From: Spirodela intermedia
Lineage: Eukaryota; Streptophyta; Magnoliopsida; Alismatales; Araceae
Assembly (NCBI GenBank): GCA_902729315.2
Contig: LR746269.1
Location: forward strand, 1,188,501-1,252,500
Reading direction: 5' to 3'
Length of the DNA stretch: 64,000 nucleotides
The number at the start of each line of letters is the position of its first letter. Within the stretch, counting starts at the first letter, position 1. This document shows positions 24,186 to 36,153 of the stretch, in pieces. The notes beneath the pieces were generated by a model. That model was not told the origin of the DNA. It did not search any database and saw nothing but the letters and a program-made list of their open reading frames with translations. The position numbers and the translations under genes were made by a program.

Positions 24186-27100
24186 ATAATGGTACTTTGT
24201 AACATTCTAAATCAGTTTGAAGGCTCACATTTTAATCACTTGTTAAGAGTGACATAGTCTTTTGCTCCATATTCATTTCAATCTTCTTCATAGTGTTCAT
24301 CCATTTCATGTCTAGTATGAGGTTGCTATTTGTTAGAGAGACTAGTACAAAGTCTTATATCATTGTGAAGGATTACAACTCTAATAAGACATCACAACAT
24401 ATTCAAATACTTTTGATCTTCTTGTCACTCTTAACTGTAATTTGAAATTATGTTGTGATTGTGATTAGAAGCTCCAATTCATGGGTAACTTGCATTGAAA
24501 TAAAGTGATGTTCTTCATTATCCACAAACATAGTAATTATTCTTCTTGTTATGTAACACTAAAATTTAGATATGCTTAGTGATGATTCATTCAAAATTAA
24601 GTTGGCCGTGAACTCAATGTTGGCTAGGCTAAATGACACATGCAACATTATATTCTACTACTTCTAAAAAGTTTTCCTTTATTGCCAAAATTTTGTAGCT
24701 TATATTGGGATTGATAAGTAAGGATGTATTAATCATTGCACAACTAACATAATCCTTCAACATTGTGGACTTGAACTTCTAAAGGGATGAGCGATAGACA
24801 TTTTTATTTATATGAGGCCTATACTTTGATGTGTAGGGTGATACACATGGTTGTCTCTTTTGATCCTTAGGTTATCCTTGATGGTATAAAAATAATCAAG
24901 ACCTTTTTGACATTTGAGAATGTAATTGTGTGTGGCTGAGTAAATGTTAAAAGTCTAGGGACTTTGAGTTTTACGAGCTCTAAAAGATAGATTTCGACTT
25001 GAAAATTCTTTTTCAATCCTTTAAGAAATATATTCTTGAGGGCTAGTTTGAGGACGTCATGATTATCATGACCATTAGCACTAGTTGTTGATAAACTATT
25101 TTAATGATTGATATGGTTGGTCCTTTCAATCCTTGAAATGTTATCATTAAGTCATTCACATAAATTAGCCTAGAGTTTTTTCCTTCAAGGTTCATTATAA
25201 TAGTAGTCAGTTTCTCAATACTAAACCAATATTTCAATAAATGCACTTGAAGTAAAAGACTCAACCCTTTTGGTTTTTGCCACTAAAGAGAGATATTTTG
25301 CGTTTATGGACACCATACAAAGTTTCAATAAAAGGACTCTGATTGTAAATAACAACTATGTCCAAAAAATAGAATAGAACAACCGCAATTGAATTCATCA
25401 CTAACCTTCTCTTTGGTCATATCCTCGACAACATATCACTTCTTATTACATGCATGTGGCGTAGGACTCTTAGCCTTTGTATTTATTTATAGAACATCTT
25501 GGGCTGCAAGACAACACAATAAGGGTGTATTAGATAACAAACATCCTAAGCTCATACTTAATTAAGTACATTTGGAATATGATTGGCTAATAGTTCCTCA
25601 TCACCAATTGACCTTTTCTAAAATAATGTCTATTAAGTTTTTCAATGATGATTAGGGCTCGTAAAGATTGCATCAGATACCACAACCTAGGTTCTTATAC
25701 TTGGAATAGGTGGTGGAGCATAGGTGGCAAACAATTATATGGATATAATACTTTATCCATAGAGGCTTCTCCGATTCTTACGAGAACTATATGAGAGTTG
25801 TCCTTGGAGGGACTCCCTGAATAAATGTACTAGGGAATTCTACCATACTCTATGCAACTATGGTTACTGAAGTTGTCAAGCCTGCCTAAAGGTTCATATT
25901 GGTGATATGTTTTTTGTATCTCTATGAGAAGCTCTACGGCACCCACGATTCATAGGATTGAGTTTTTTAAAGGGAAAATCCTCATTAAGTAATAGGTTTT
26001 CAAAGGTGTTAGTTTTGCTAAAGAGGTATATCCTTATCAACAGGCCACATCTTCTGCTAAACTTTAAAAAGTATATGATGGACAAATTTTGACTAGTGAA
26101 TTATCTACCTTATAATTCAACCTTTGGGGTCGAGGGTTTGTTAAGGAAGGCCACAAGGGTTGATGGAGGAGGGGAAAAAAGTTTCTAAATGGGTAAAAAG
26201 AACTTAGGATCCTCAATCTCTTCCTTAAAGATTAGAATGAAGCAATGCTGGTCATTGATGTGAGAGGAACACTTCCTAATATGACATTTCAAGAATCAGC
26301 TTGATATTTTTTACTCTTCTTTGATCTGTCTTAGGGCCAAGTGGCAGCCATGACCCAAGCTGAAGTGCAATGTCTGAAAACATTCATATCACTACTTTCA
26401 TGATCTTTTCTATAGGTAAAGCTACTATGAATAGTTCAAAATTTTGACCCTTATTAAGCTTCATATTGTAAAGGGGAGTAAATTGGCCCTCCAACCATTC
26501 TGAAGAGTTGAGATCTCATAAAAGAAAATGAGCCAGTTCCGCATGTTTAGACTTGCATGAGTTAGCTTAGTGAAGTAAAAGAACTTTAATGAAGGCATTT
26601 TAAAGCCTAATTGATGGTATGGCTGGCTTTTGTCTCTGTGAGACCAGTCAGTCTCATAGTCAAGCATGCTTGTACCATTATGCAGAATCAACACATGAGC
26701 TTACCTTTTGCTGCATCTTGAAGATCCTAGTTGCCATAGTTCAGCTGCAACAAAGAGCAATTGTGAGGAAGATCTTTTCTTGAACTAGAACAATCATGAA
26801 CAAGATTTCCTACAATAGAGTGGACAAAGAGTCTGAGCTAGGGAGAGACATATAGATGGATGGACACAGAGTTGTCAATTATTCTAGGGACCAAAAACCC
26901 AAGTTATTTTCCAAATTACCAGATTTGAATCTAATAGATTTTCTATTCAAGGAAAACAAGAACAAGATTAGAGAGGGGAGAGAGGCTCATCCATCATTTA
27001 AGAACATACTAGGGAACAAGAACCCATAATATCTTTTAAAATATTACCTTTAATTCCAATGGATTTAATATTTATGAAAAATAAAATAAATATGGTGGTA

Positions 27101-27412
27101 GAGAGAGAGAGAGAGAGGTTAAAATATTAAATCAAGACACCCACTATATGACACTATATGACATGTTTCAACTTACCCTCTATTTTTGTGCCCTTAGTAG
27201 GTCGAGGAAAAGATTCCATCATTTAAATCATAAACCTAAATTATATAAATCATAATCTATATTGATATTGAAATTATACCCCGCATTCCACAACACAAAA
27301 GATAATTTATTCTTTCAATTAAATACTTATTTGTATTAGTTAACGGTCCAAACTAAATGGTGTCATATATGATTCAAGAGCTTTACAAGGGTCAAAATCC
27401 TAGGATACCTTC
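24186..27412. other. AT-rich intergenic DNA, probably decayed transposon sequence
   Basis: No gene is supported. Short frames on both strands are broken and match nothing I recognise with confidence. A short minus-strand stretch near 25160-25200 reads LIYVNDLMIT, faintly like a reverse transcriptase YVDD box, but its surroundings do not continue the domain. A short (GA)n run is at about 27100-27117. Imperfect repeats of an approximately 70-bp unit occur near 26885-26960 and 27005-27075. Confidence 0.5.
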
Positions 27413-28239
27413 TATTTGAAATGAAGAAAAAACCTCGTCACGAAGGATAAAGGGGAGATCAGTGGAAACTGCAAACCTTGTCACAAAGGATGGGGAGAAC
27501 GACGAAAGATACCTCAATATTCATTCACCCTTAATGTCTCTTAAATAGGCATGAACCCTACATGCACTTTCCCATAAAACCTTTAGTCATTTACAATATT
27601 ATAGTTATATCTTATAACACTCCCCCTCAAGATGAATTTTAGAAAAGTTCATATTGACTAAGTCTTTGATGATAAACTTATTGGTGATGATGAAGATCTG
27701 TAGTGATAGTAACTCTCCTTATGATGCTAGTCAAAGATGACCACTACTGAGGTTGTAGATTTGTCGACACCTTTGGCAAATCTGATGCTTGTCATGCCCT
27801 AAGAATAACACACAATGGGTATGATAGCTCATGGAGAGTATCCATCTACTCAAAGAGTTGTATAGTGCTGAGCTTTGCTGTTAAAATGCTGCCAACATGG
27901 CCAGCTATGGCAATTGGTGTGATGTTGGGCCTCAGCTCTCATAAGAGTTGAGGGCTAGAAACCCTTTTATGGATCGAGTGAGATTGAGACGAATGAACTT
28001 GTGGATGAACTTAATGGTGAAGGCCATTCTAATGAAGGTAGAGGTGAGCAGACAACACAACACAACATAGATTGTGAAAAATTATAGTTGTTGGACTTTG
28101 AAAGACATTAGACTGATGTAGAACAGAGGGAGACAGACTGAGGACAAGGTATCTCACTAGATAAAGGATGCAGCCTCCCCCATACTAGGTGTAGTTTAAG
28201 GTGGTCTGAAACAATACTTGAAAAATGACTAGATAGGGC

Positions 28240-28430
28240 AGAAGATACTCGCCGGAAGGACACATGACAGAAAAAGGAACCCTCTCAAGACAAAGATACT
28301 CAGTAGAGAAATAAACCCTTGTCTGACAAAGATACTCCATAGAGGCTGAATACCTTGCCAAAAAGATATCCGATAGAAGTTGAACACCTTGCCAAAAAGG
28401 TACTCAATACAGGCGGAAGGCTTGCTGGAC
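28240..28430. repeat. Tandem repeat block 1 inside the small LTR element
   Basis: About four degenerate units of 42-48 bp, each with AAAGATACTC or a variant (ACTCGCC, ACTCAGTAGAG, ACTCCATAGAGG, ATCCGATAGAAG, ACTCAATACAGG), followed by CCTTG-type words. No coding meaning is apparent. Confidence 0.6.
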
Positions 28431-28669
28431 AAAGAGGGTTTGAAACCCTAACATGTAACCTATATGTCGCCAGATGTTAGTGGTGGTGGTGGTGTTGACG
28501 CTCCCCCAGACAAGCAACGTCGAGCAGAACCGATGCAAAATAGAGTTGGTGGCGGCAGTGCTCCACCAGACAGAAAATGCCAGGCATGGCTGATGAAACC
28601 CTAGCCAGACAAAGCCGACGCTGAACAGAGGCAGCAGCAGTGGTGCTCCCTCGAACTAAGGTTTTGATG

Positions 28670-28860
28670 TCTAAACTAGAGATGAACCTTTGAACCTTAG
28701 CCATAGAGGACTAGGATGTTCACGGTCTCAACTAGAGGCGAACCTTTGAACCTTAGCCTCCTAGCTCGCGGTCTCAACTAGAGGCAAACCTTCGAACCCT
28801 AATCACAGAGGAGTAGGCTGCTTGTGGTCTCAACACCAGCAGACCTTCGATTCAAGGAGC
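28670..28860. repeat. Tandem repeat block 2 inside the small LTR element
   Basis: Three to four degenerate units of about 60 bp with the order CTAAACTAGAG or CTCAACTAGAGG, then GAACCTTTGAACCTTAGCC, then GGAGTAGG-type words. The block sits next to the primer-binding site, between it and the G-rich centre of the element. Confidence 0.6.
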
Positions 28861-29286
28861 TCAGACGGCTCGAGGAGAAGCGAGGAAAGAGTGCACATGT
28901 GGCTCTGATACCATGTTTGAAATTGAAAAAAAACCTCATCAAGGATAGAGGGGAGAATGGCAGAAACTGCCTCAATATTCATTCATCCTTAACATCCCTT
29001 AAACAGGCACAAACCCTACATGCACTTTCCCATAAGACCCTTAGTCATTTACAATATTACACTTCTATCTCTAACACCTTCAAAATTATCACAATTCATC
29101 CTTTTAGATTTTCTGCTCAAAGGGGGGGAAAACTAGATTAGAGAGGGACTCAATTATCAGTTGAGATTTTCCAGGGATAAAAACCAAGAATATCTTGAAA
29201 AATGTCAATTTAATTCCTACAGACTCTCTATTTTGTGAAAAAAAAAAGAAAAGATTTCTTACAGCTTGGGACATGGAACTTCTTTG

Positions 29287-32200
29287 CTACTGGCCTGAGA
29301 GGCTTGGGTACGCCCACAGTCTGGGAAGTTTGAGGAGGCACTCATCAGAATCGCTGTCACTGCTGTCAGAAACGTCCAGCATGGGCTCCCCCAGGAGGTA
29401 CCTCACAATCTGATGGCAGAGAAATTAATCACCAGATGATGCAGGATATAATGGGGGGCTAGGAGGAACTAAAACCAGATTTCAGTTAGATGATGAAACA
29501 CAGGAAAAAACTTTTTGCTCAAGTGATTTATCTAATTCACATCAGTCATTGCAACATATCTATTAGTATTGGAGTTTTTCTCGATCTCAACCCCCATGAA
29601 GATCTTGAATTTAAGAAAGCCCCTGTGCTTTTTGATTCTGGGTAATCTATCACAAGCTTGTACTTACTATACCAAAGCCCTCATCTCACCTGTATTCAAT
29701 GAGAACAGAATTAAGCATGGTTTGGAAGAGCAGAACAGAAATGACCAGTTTGTCCCTCGGTCAAAGAGTATATTGAGTGTAAAGCTGGCTAGGGTTTCCT
29801 CCAGATGTTCCAACTTCTGCCCCCGTGGCTGAGGACGAAGCTCCTTAACCAAGCAGACCAGCGCAAGGTCTCCAATGGCTTCCAAGAAAGGGGGGGGGCT
29901 ATTGTCTCGTAAGGGGACTTTTTGGTCACTTATAAGCTCCTGAACCACTTTTTGGGGGAGTTTTTGCTTTTCTGATAAGATCTGTTTGCGAGGGTCAAGA
30001 ACTAAAAATCCCTTCTGCATGTTCTGTCTGCCATGTATTTGATCGAAATTTAAATTTAAGAATGGAGAATACCTCGTTTGGTGACAAAGGCCTTATGCTT
30101 GGTTGCTGATTCACTAGCCTTGAGCAATGGTGTGCTGAGTTCACGCATATACTGCTTGCCCAGATTATAGATCGGCAATGTACACAATATCCTCTTGCTG
30201 TTGTGGATTTCCAGCATAGACAACCTGTAATGGGAATAATTCTCTCCATAGATCCAAGTCCATCACACAAGAAAAATATATATGTACGTATATGTTTATG
30301 TATATCTGACACATATGCACACACATACAATCTACATGCATAAATACACATAGATGTTCTATTGAGATTAACATTGGAGGAAACATACTTATATATCTTA
30401 TTTTGAAAGCCTTTTTCCAGTCGAGACTACACACTGGGTCAGATTTGCGCGTCTCCTCTGTGCTTTCACGAGAGCTACTGCGATTACCAAAGAGCAGAGA
30501 GTACTGTGATTGCCATAGACTGGTATCACTTGTTGCTGAGTTCCACAACCTGATGTAAGTTTAACTTTGGTCTTAGTCTGATAATGGATAAACGGAAAAG
30601 ACTGTCTGAAATATAAATTCATGAATACCTGCATACCAAACCGGCAGTCACCAAAGATCTCATGTCCAGGTAGCTGAAAATATGAATCAGGATATCTTCA
30701 GGCAGCCCCTTTGAACCTAAAAAAACAAAACTATGAACCAAAGTAGCAGATAAACCAAAGTTCTTTGTTCGGATCAGTTACGAGTTTTCTTTGTTTTCCC
30801 TGATAACTAAAACTTCAGGGCCTTTTTTCTCAATCTATAGATTGAATGTCATGGATGGGCATTTTTTAGGATAATGTGCCATGAGTATGGAGAAACATCA
30901 CTATTTAACGGCGATAACATGAATATGATTGTCATTTATGCGTCAACATGTTATACTATACACCCCTAGATAGTTTTTCTAGCAGCATTTTTACCTTCAT
31001 TTTCTTCTTGAACTTTACAGCGTCTCTTCTGAGCAACTACAGCACGCTTGAACTCTGAAATAGCCATTGCCTTTTTCTGCTTGGGTAATGAAACTTCCGA
31101 TGCTTGATGGAGGATGTGAGCAGCAGATGTTCCAGCACTGGTCTGCACACTATTTCTAGATTAGTTAGTGAAGAGAGCATATCTAACATCAAGTACTGAC
31201 AAAGGTCATATAATATCAATGCAATAGTATTCACAAAAAAATAAAATATTACGTTAAACTGAAGCCTATAGTCCACGTTATTTTACAGAAAACCAAAACT
31301 TAAACGAAGGATCCATTATCTTCTTTTACAGAATATCAACGTTCCATGAATTAAACAGCAGTAAATTTTGCGATGGATAGACCAAAAATTATGATCGTTA
31401 ATGTGTAAAAGACATATCCAATGCAAGAAATATTCACCTCAAATAGCCAATTTGCTTGATCTTTTAAAATGTATCGTTTCAAATTCTTTAATGAAAGGTA
31501 GAGCACACTGTTCCCTTCAAACTGAGTACTTAGTTACCTATATGAGTACTTAACTCAGATACCTCAGAACTTGGTCGATGGTATGATCTTAATAAGAACC
31601 ACCCCATCCCTATTTGAAATAATATAAATGAAGAGATGGTCATAAAATAAATTTTAAAAATAGTAAAATATTCATAAGATCAAAGTTTCAGTTGAATTGC
31701 ACCTGTCTTGTCTCAATTCGGCTTTTTACACTCCATAAACAAGCTCCAGTTCTAAAGTCATTAAGCATAGAAGAGATATCACCGATCAAATAATTTGGCC
31801 TCTATGGGACAACAGTTTGGCAAAATAAAGCTTCCAAAGCAACAGATGGACCATCAATGGATTAGTTGCCCTTCAGTTAGTCCTCGTTAGAAAGATAGTA
31901 TCCTTAAATAATTTTTTATGAGATTCCTCTAAAATCAAAAAATATCGTACACGATTTTCCGTGGCAACCTCTTCCCTACAATTCTTACGCACAAATCTTC
32001 CCGAATTGTGAAAGAAGAAATAACCTTCCCCCCGACCTGAGATGAACCATACTCATCGACCATGGGGTTCGGCACATCGTCGACGGTTGCCAATGGAAAC
32101 GATCAAAAAGGCGCCAAAATAATCCGCATAAGAAAACGATCGAGAACCCAAATATCATGAAACCAAATGGAATTGGGTCCCGCTTGCTCCTCTCCGTATC

Positions 32201-32438
32201 AACGAGACAAAACTGAATCAACGGGTAAATTCAATGGCCAAGGCACTCACTCTGGGAGGAGACGGAAGGCGGCAAGAGTGTCCTGGAAGACAGTGAACTG
32301 CAGATTCTTCGGAAGCTTGGAGTACGCCCCCCTCAAAATAAAGCTGAGCTCGGTGCAGGCAGCCGCGTAGTCGCACGCACGGCCGAGCGCCTCCGCGAGC
32401 CGTAATTTCTCGTACCTCTCCACGGCCCCATCTCCCAT
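29287..32438 (-). CDS. F-box protein, At5g52880-like
   Basis: Six exons on the minus strand: 32438-32251, 31149-30995, 30716-30629, 30549-30389, 30197-30073 and 29409-29287 (TAG), all in phase, giving 279 aa. The N-terminal domain (ERYEKLRLAEALGRA, then KNLQFTVFQDTLAAFRLLPE and ISEFKRAVVAQKRR) and the F-box (GLPEDILIHIFSYLDMRSL, then TAGLVCRLWNSA at about residues 118-150) match the plant family of Arabidopsis At5g52880. After the F-box comes DWKKAFKIRYI, then a Cys/His-rich segment (GYCVHCRSIIW, CVNSAHHC) and an acidic SDSSDSDSDE stretch near the C-terminus. F-box proteins are substrate adaptors of SCF ubiquitin ligases; the target is unknown. The start at MGDGAVERYEKL is chosen by family similarity although the frame is open upstream. 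The acceptor of exon 5 is the second AG in this area; the first would break the conserved frame. Confidence 0.86.
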
Positions 32439-32972
32439 CTCCTTCTCCAACCGATCATTGACGGGACGATCGACTCCCTCCCCCCGCCCCTCCCCCCTCG
32501 GCGGGGAAAATTCCCCCACTGTAAAATCCCCGACGAGTATAACATCCGAGTGGAGTGGCTTCCTCTCTCCGGACCCAATGCTAATGGGCCGGTAAGGCCC
32601 ATTCCGAGTCGGCACAGTATCGGACGAAACCGGATTTGCTTCTTTTTTTTTGTTTTTCTTTCGAGTACGCAGATATGTATATATCAAGCGGCTTAAAAAC
32701 ACCTGGATTTTTATATAGTAAAATTTCCTTTAATTGAATACAGTATTATTAAAAATCCCACTTCAGTCCCGATAAAATTGTTGAATTATCGAATGGTCTC
32801 CGTATTTATTGGTACCACCTATATGCCCCCGCAAATTGCCTTATGATTAATGCTTGGAATATTTACGGTTAATTGGTGATAGAAATGTGGAGGGGAGAGA
32901 GAGAGCGATTAGTTGAGGTGGATTAGAGGAGAGATGGGGAATTGCAATATATCTATATATATATATATATAG

Positions 32973-33027
<55 letters not shown>

Positions 33028-33349
33028 TAGAGGGTATTTTTGTCTTTTGAGCAACTTTGTAGTCTAGAGTTTTTTTAGGAAGATCGGATGGTTAAAAATG
33101 AGAGGGACTGGAAGAGGGGAATAAAGAAGACGCGGGTTTATCGGTAACAAATTTACGGTGATGAGACCTACAAAAAGATTCTCATCATACGATTTTTTAA
33201 TTAATTATCGAAGGTAGAAATCCTAGAATATGCCAGCAGCACGATAATTTGGGAAAAACATGGGCGCGAATTTAAAATCTGCAAAAAATATGCACTATAA
33301 ACAAGATCGTAGATACTGCGATGTCATTCCATCGTCAGAGGCGATCTTC

Positions 33350-33409
<60 letters not shown>

Positions 33410-33483
33410 CTCTATCGTTTTCTTTCTATATATATATATATATATTTCTTTCTCTATCGCTCTCTTTCTATATATATATATAT

Positions 33484-33557
<74 letters not shown>

Positions 33558-33778
33558 GTATCTATGTATCTATCTATCTATCTATGTATCTATGTATCTA
33601 TGTATCTATGTATCTATCTATCTATCTATCTATGTATCTATGTATCTATCTATCTATCTATGTATCTATGTATCTATGTATCTATGTATCTATCTATCTA
33701 TCTATCTATGTATCTATGTATCTATGTATCTATCTATGTATCTATCTATGTATCTATCTATGTATCTATCTATCTATG

Positions 33779-33838
<60 letters not shown>

Positions 33839-33863
33839 CATCCATCCATCCATCTATCTATCC

Positions 33864-33917
<54 letters not shown>

Positions 33918-33928
33918 ATATATATCCT

Positions 33929-34015
<87 letters not shown>

Positions 34016-34144
34016 TTATCCATCCATCTATCTATCCATCTGTTTATCTATCTATCTGTCTGTCTGTCTGTTTGTCTGTATATTTATCTATCCACCTATC
34101 TATCTGTCTCTCTATCTATCAACCCACCTATCTCTGTCAATCTA

Positions 34145-34190
<46 letters not shown>

Positions 34191-35207
34191 CAACTGTATA
34201 TTACAGACCTCTCTCCTCCCCTTCGATGACGGCTCCCGGACGCGAAAATCCCCGCAGGAAAACCCTGGTTCCCCACCTACAGCGCAACGAGCGGCCGCAC
34301 CTTGCAGGAAACATGGACCTTGCGTGCTGTTCTTCTCCTCTCCCTTTCCCTTTCCTTCTCTATCTATCTCTATCTCAAGCGTTCATCATAAATTGCAACG
34401 CATCAGAGTCACTTTCCGTCACAATTTATGTACGAGATCCGAGTCCGAGCTCGGCGAGACGACCCTCACGTTTTCCAACAGTCAAACCTGGCTTATCTCT
34501 TTGAGGCTGCAATGGGCCGTCGTCGTCATCCTCTTCTTGATCTTGGCGGGGGAGTGCCCACTGTCAAATCTCTCCGGATTTGATGATCCGTCATGTGGAT
34601 CGCGTAACCGCTGTCCTCTATGCCTAGGGAAGACTACAGTTTCCCACTCCCGTCGTCTTCTCAGGCGAAGTCAAGCTCCAGTTCATCTGTGGCTCAGGCG
34701 TCGCCACATCTTCTCCACACCGCCATGGCGATCTCCGTACATAACGCCGGCGCCGGCGCCGGTGGATGGAACACCGGGGACCTGTCGCCGTCTCCGGAGG
34801 TCGGCACCAGCTGCTTCTTAGAGCGACAGGCATTGGCGGCCTCCGCCGTCCACGTAATGGCTGCCGAACGGCGGCGTTTCGGGTCCCTGTCGGTGGCGGC
34901 GTGGTTGAGAAGTCAGAGCTCTGAGGGCCGCTAGGGCAGCAGACGACTCTCCACGGCGACTCTTCTTCTCTCGGTTACCCCTGCCCTCCGTCCAAGGGAG
35001 TGATAGGTGGCCACTCTCTGCTCCTCGCTCTATACTAAGGTGACGCCATTTTTAATAATCTCGGCTTCCCCCAGAGAGCCAAGGAAGTCCACCGACGTAC
35101 CGGCGTAGCCCACCGTTCGCCGGCCTCGAAACATCTCACAACTCCTGTTAGAATTTTATGATTCGTCATACCCCACAACAGCTGTCGTTGCACTCGGCCA
35201 ACCCATG

Positions 35208-35255
<48 letters not shown>

Positions 35256-36153
35256 CAGTCTCTATATATGCACCAGCTTCTCCTCATTCATCGCCGCCTC
35301 TATCTCTCTCTTGGGAGTTCACTGTAGTCGACCTACATTCCCCGTTATTCCGACTTCAAGATCAAGGGGAACCGTAGAACTCCTGGTGCGGGCCTCCTCT
35401 TCTCCCTCTTTCTCCCTCTAACTCTCCCTCACCCCCCCTGATTATAGCTTTCTGCTTGTTAATAGCGGTTGAGATAGTGATTCCAAAGCTGAGTCTTCTC
35501 TTGCTCTTTTTCCACCTGAACGTTGACCTCGGGGCTCCTCTTCCCGCAGACTTTGGGCGTGGCTTCTCTACCTGCAAGATTTCCACACCTTGCCGAGGAA
35601 AAGCTGCTCATCTAGCTACGAGAGCCGCTCGTGCATTGGGAGTCTGCATCATCACCTTGGTTCCACTCTCTAACCAGGCGATAGCCAACATCTTCCTTTC
35701 AATGAAAATTTCCGAGTTTTTATCCACCTATCCGCGGTTTAAGCAATCAATATTTATTTTCGTAGCCAATTTGAGGTGTGTACGATCTTAAAAATCTCTT
35801 TTTTATGTCAATAAATGTTTCGTATATTCCATAACTCTGGCCGATCTCGAGAGTTCTTTTGGGGGGTTTCGTATGCTGATTTTATTATTTTTAACTAGAG
35901 AAAATGTGATTATCTGAATTAATATCTCTCCTATATTAAATCACTTTATTTCTATTTATGGCTTTCAGTACGCTAAATTTTGTTTTTTTTCATAGAAAAA
36001 CGAAAGAAATCTCATCGCCGTCAACATGAAACTGACGAACTGTGATCTATATAAATTTTCCATAATCGGTCAAAAATAGAGGAAAAAGTCAACCTAAAGT
36101 TGACCACAAGCTGGAAACCCTGTTCTTGACTTTGGTTCATTCATGTAGGGTTC
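32439..36153. other. Repeat-rich intergenic region between the F-box gene and the SLAH-type gene
   Basis: 32439-33340: promoter side of the F-box gene, then AT-rich DNA with (TA)n and (GA)n at about 32948-33022. 33345-34190: a large compound microsatellite (listed separately). 34200-35200: GC-richer DNA without a recognised gene; a 70-residue frame at 34725-34934 is noted in the findings. 35211-35253: a (CT)n run. 35260-36150: no recognised gene. No RNA gene was spotted. Confidence 0.55.
33345..34190. repeat. 850-bp compound microsatellite: (CT)n, (TA)n, (CTAT/GTAT)n
   Basis: Consecutive blocks: CT run, (TA)n at about 33369-33406, a second and third TA/CT alternation to about 33484, (CT)n to about 33540, then about 300 bp of TATC units interspersed with TATG units in a patterned way, then pure TATC, a CATC-rich segment at about 33838-33865, more TATC, TA and CT, TATC again to about 34013, a CTGT block at about 34055-34080, and a final CT run at 34150-34190. 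Long frames across it encode only repeated Tyr-Leu-Ser-Ile and are not genes. Confidence 0.95.

Larger units (their letters stand above)
27413..29076 (-). mobile_element. Small non-autonomous LTR retrotransposon (TRIM/SMART-like), minus orientation
   Basis: Complete element of about 1.66 kb. The right (5') LTR is 28914-29076 (163 bp), running TG..CA when read on the plus strand (TGTTTGAAAT to CTCTAACA). The left (3') LTR is 27413-27619 (207 bp), with TA in place of the terminal TG. Both share ACATGCACTTTCCCATAA and AGTCATTTACAATATTA. Directly inside the 5' LTR at 28902-28913, the minus strand reads TGGTATCAGAGC, the initiator Met-tRNA primer-binding site of copia-type elements. Adjacent to the 3' LTR, the minus strand reads TTGAGGGGGAG (27621-27631), a polypurine tract. 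A 5-bp target-site duplication CCTTC flanks the element (27408-27412 and 29077-29081). The 1.3-kb interior has no coding domain but two blocks of short tandem repeats. The left LTR is longer because a segment of about 43 bp is tandemly doubled. Confidence 0.88.

Noticed and set aside
25043-25264. Minus-strand LIYVNDLMIT resembling a reverse transcriptase YVDD box
   Set aside because: Only ten residues look similar; the sequence on either side does not follow copia or gypsy reverse transcriptase.
33260-34821. Three overlapping frames of 302-421 codons on the plus strand
   Set aside because: They consist mainly of Tyr-Leu-Ser-Ile and Cys-Ile-Tyr repeats encoded by the microsatellite; period-4 repeats stay open in several frames at once.
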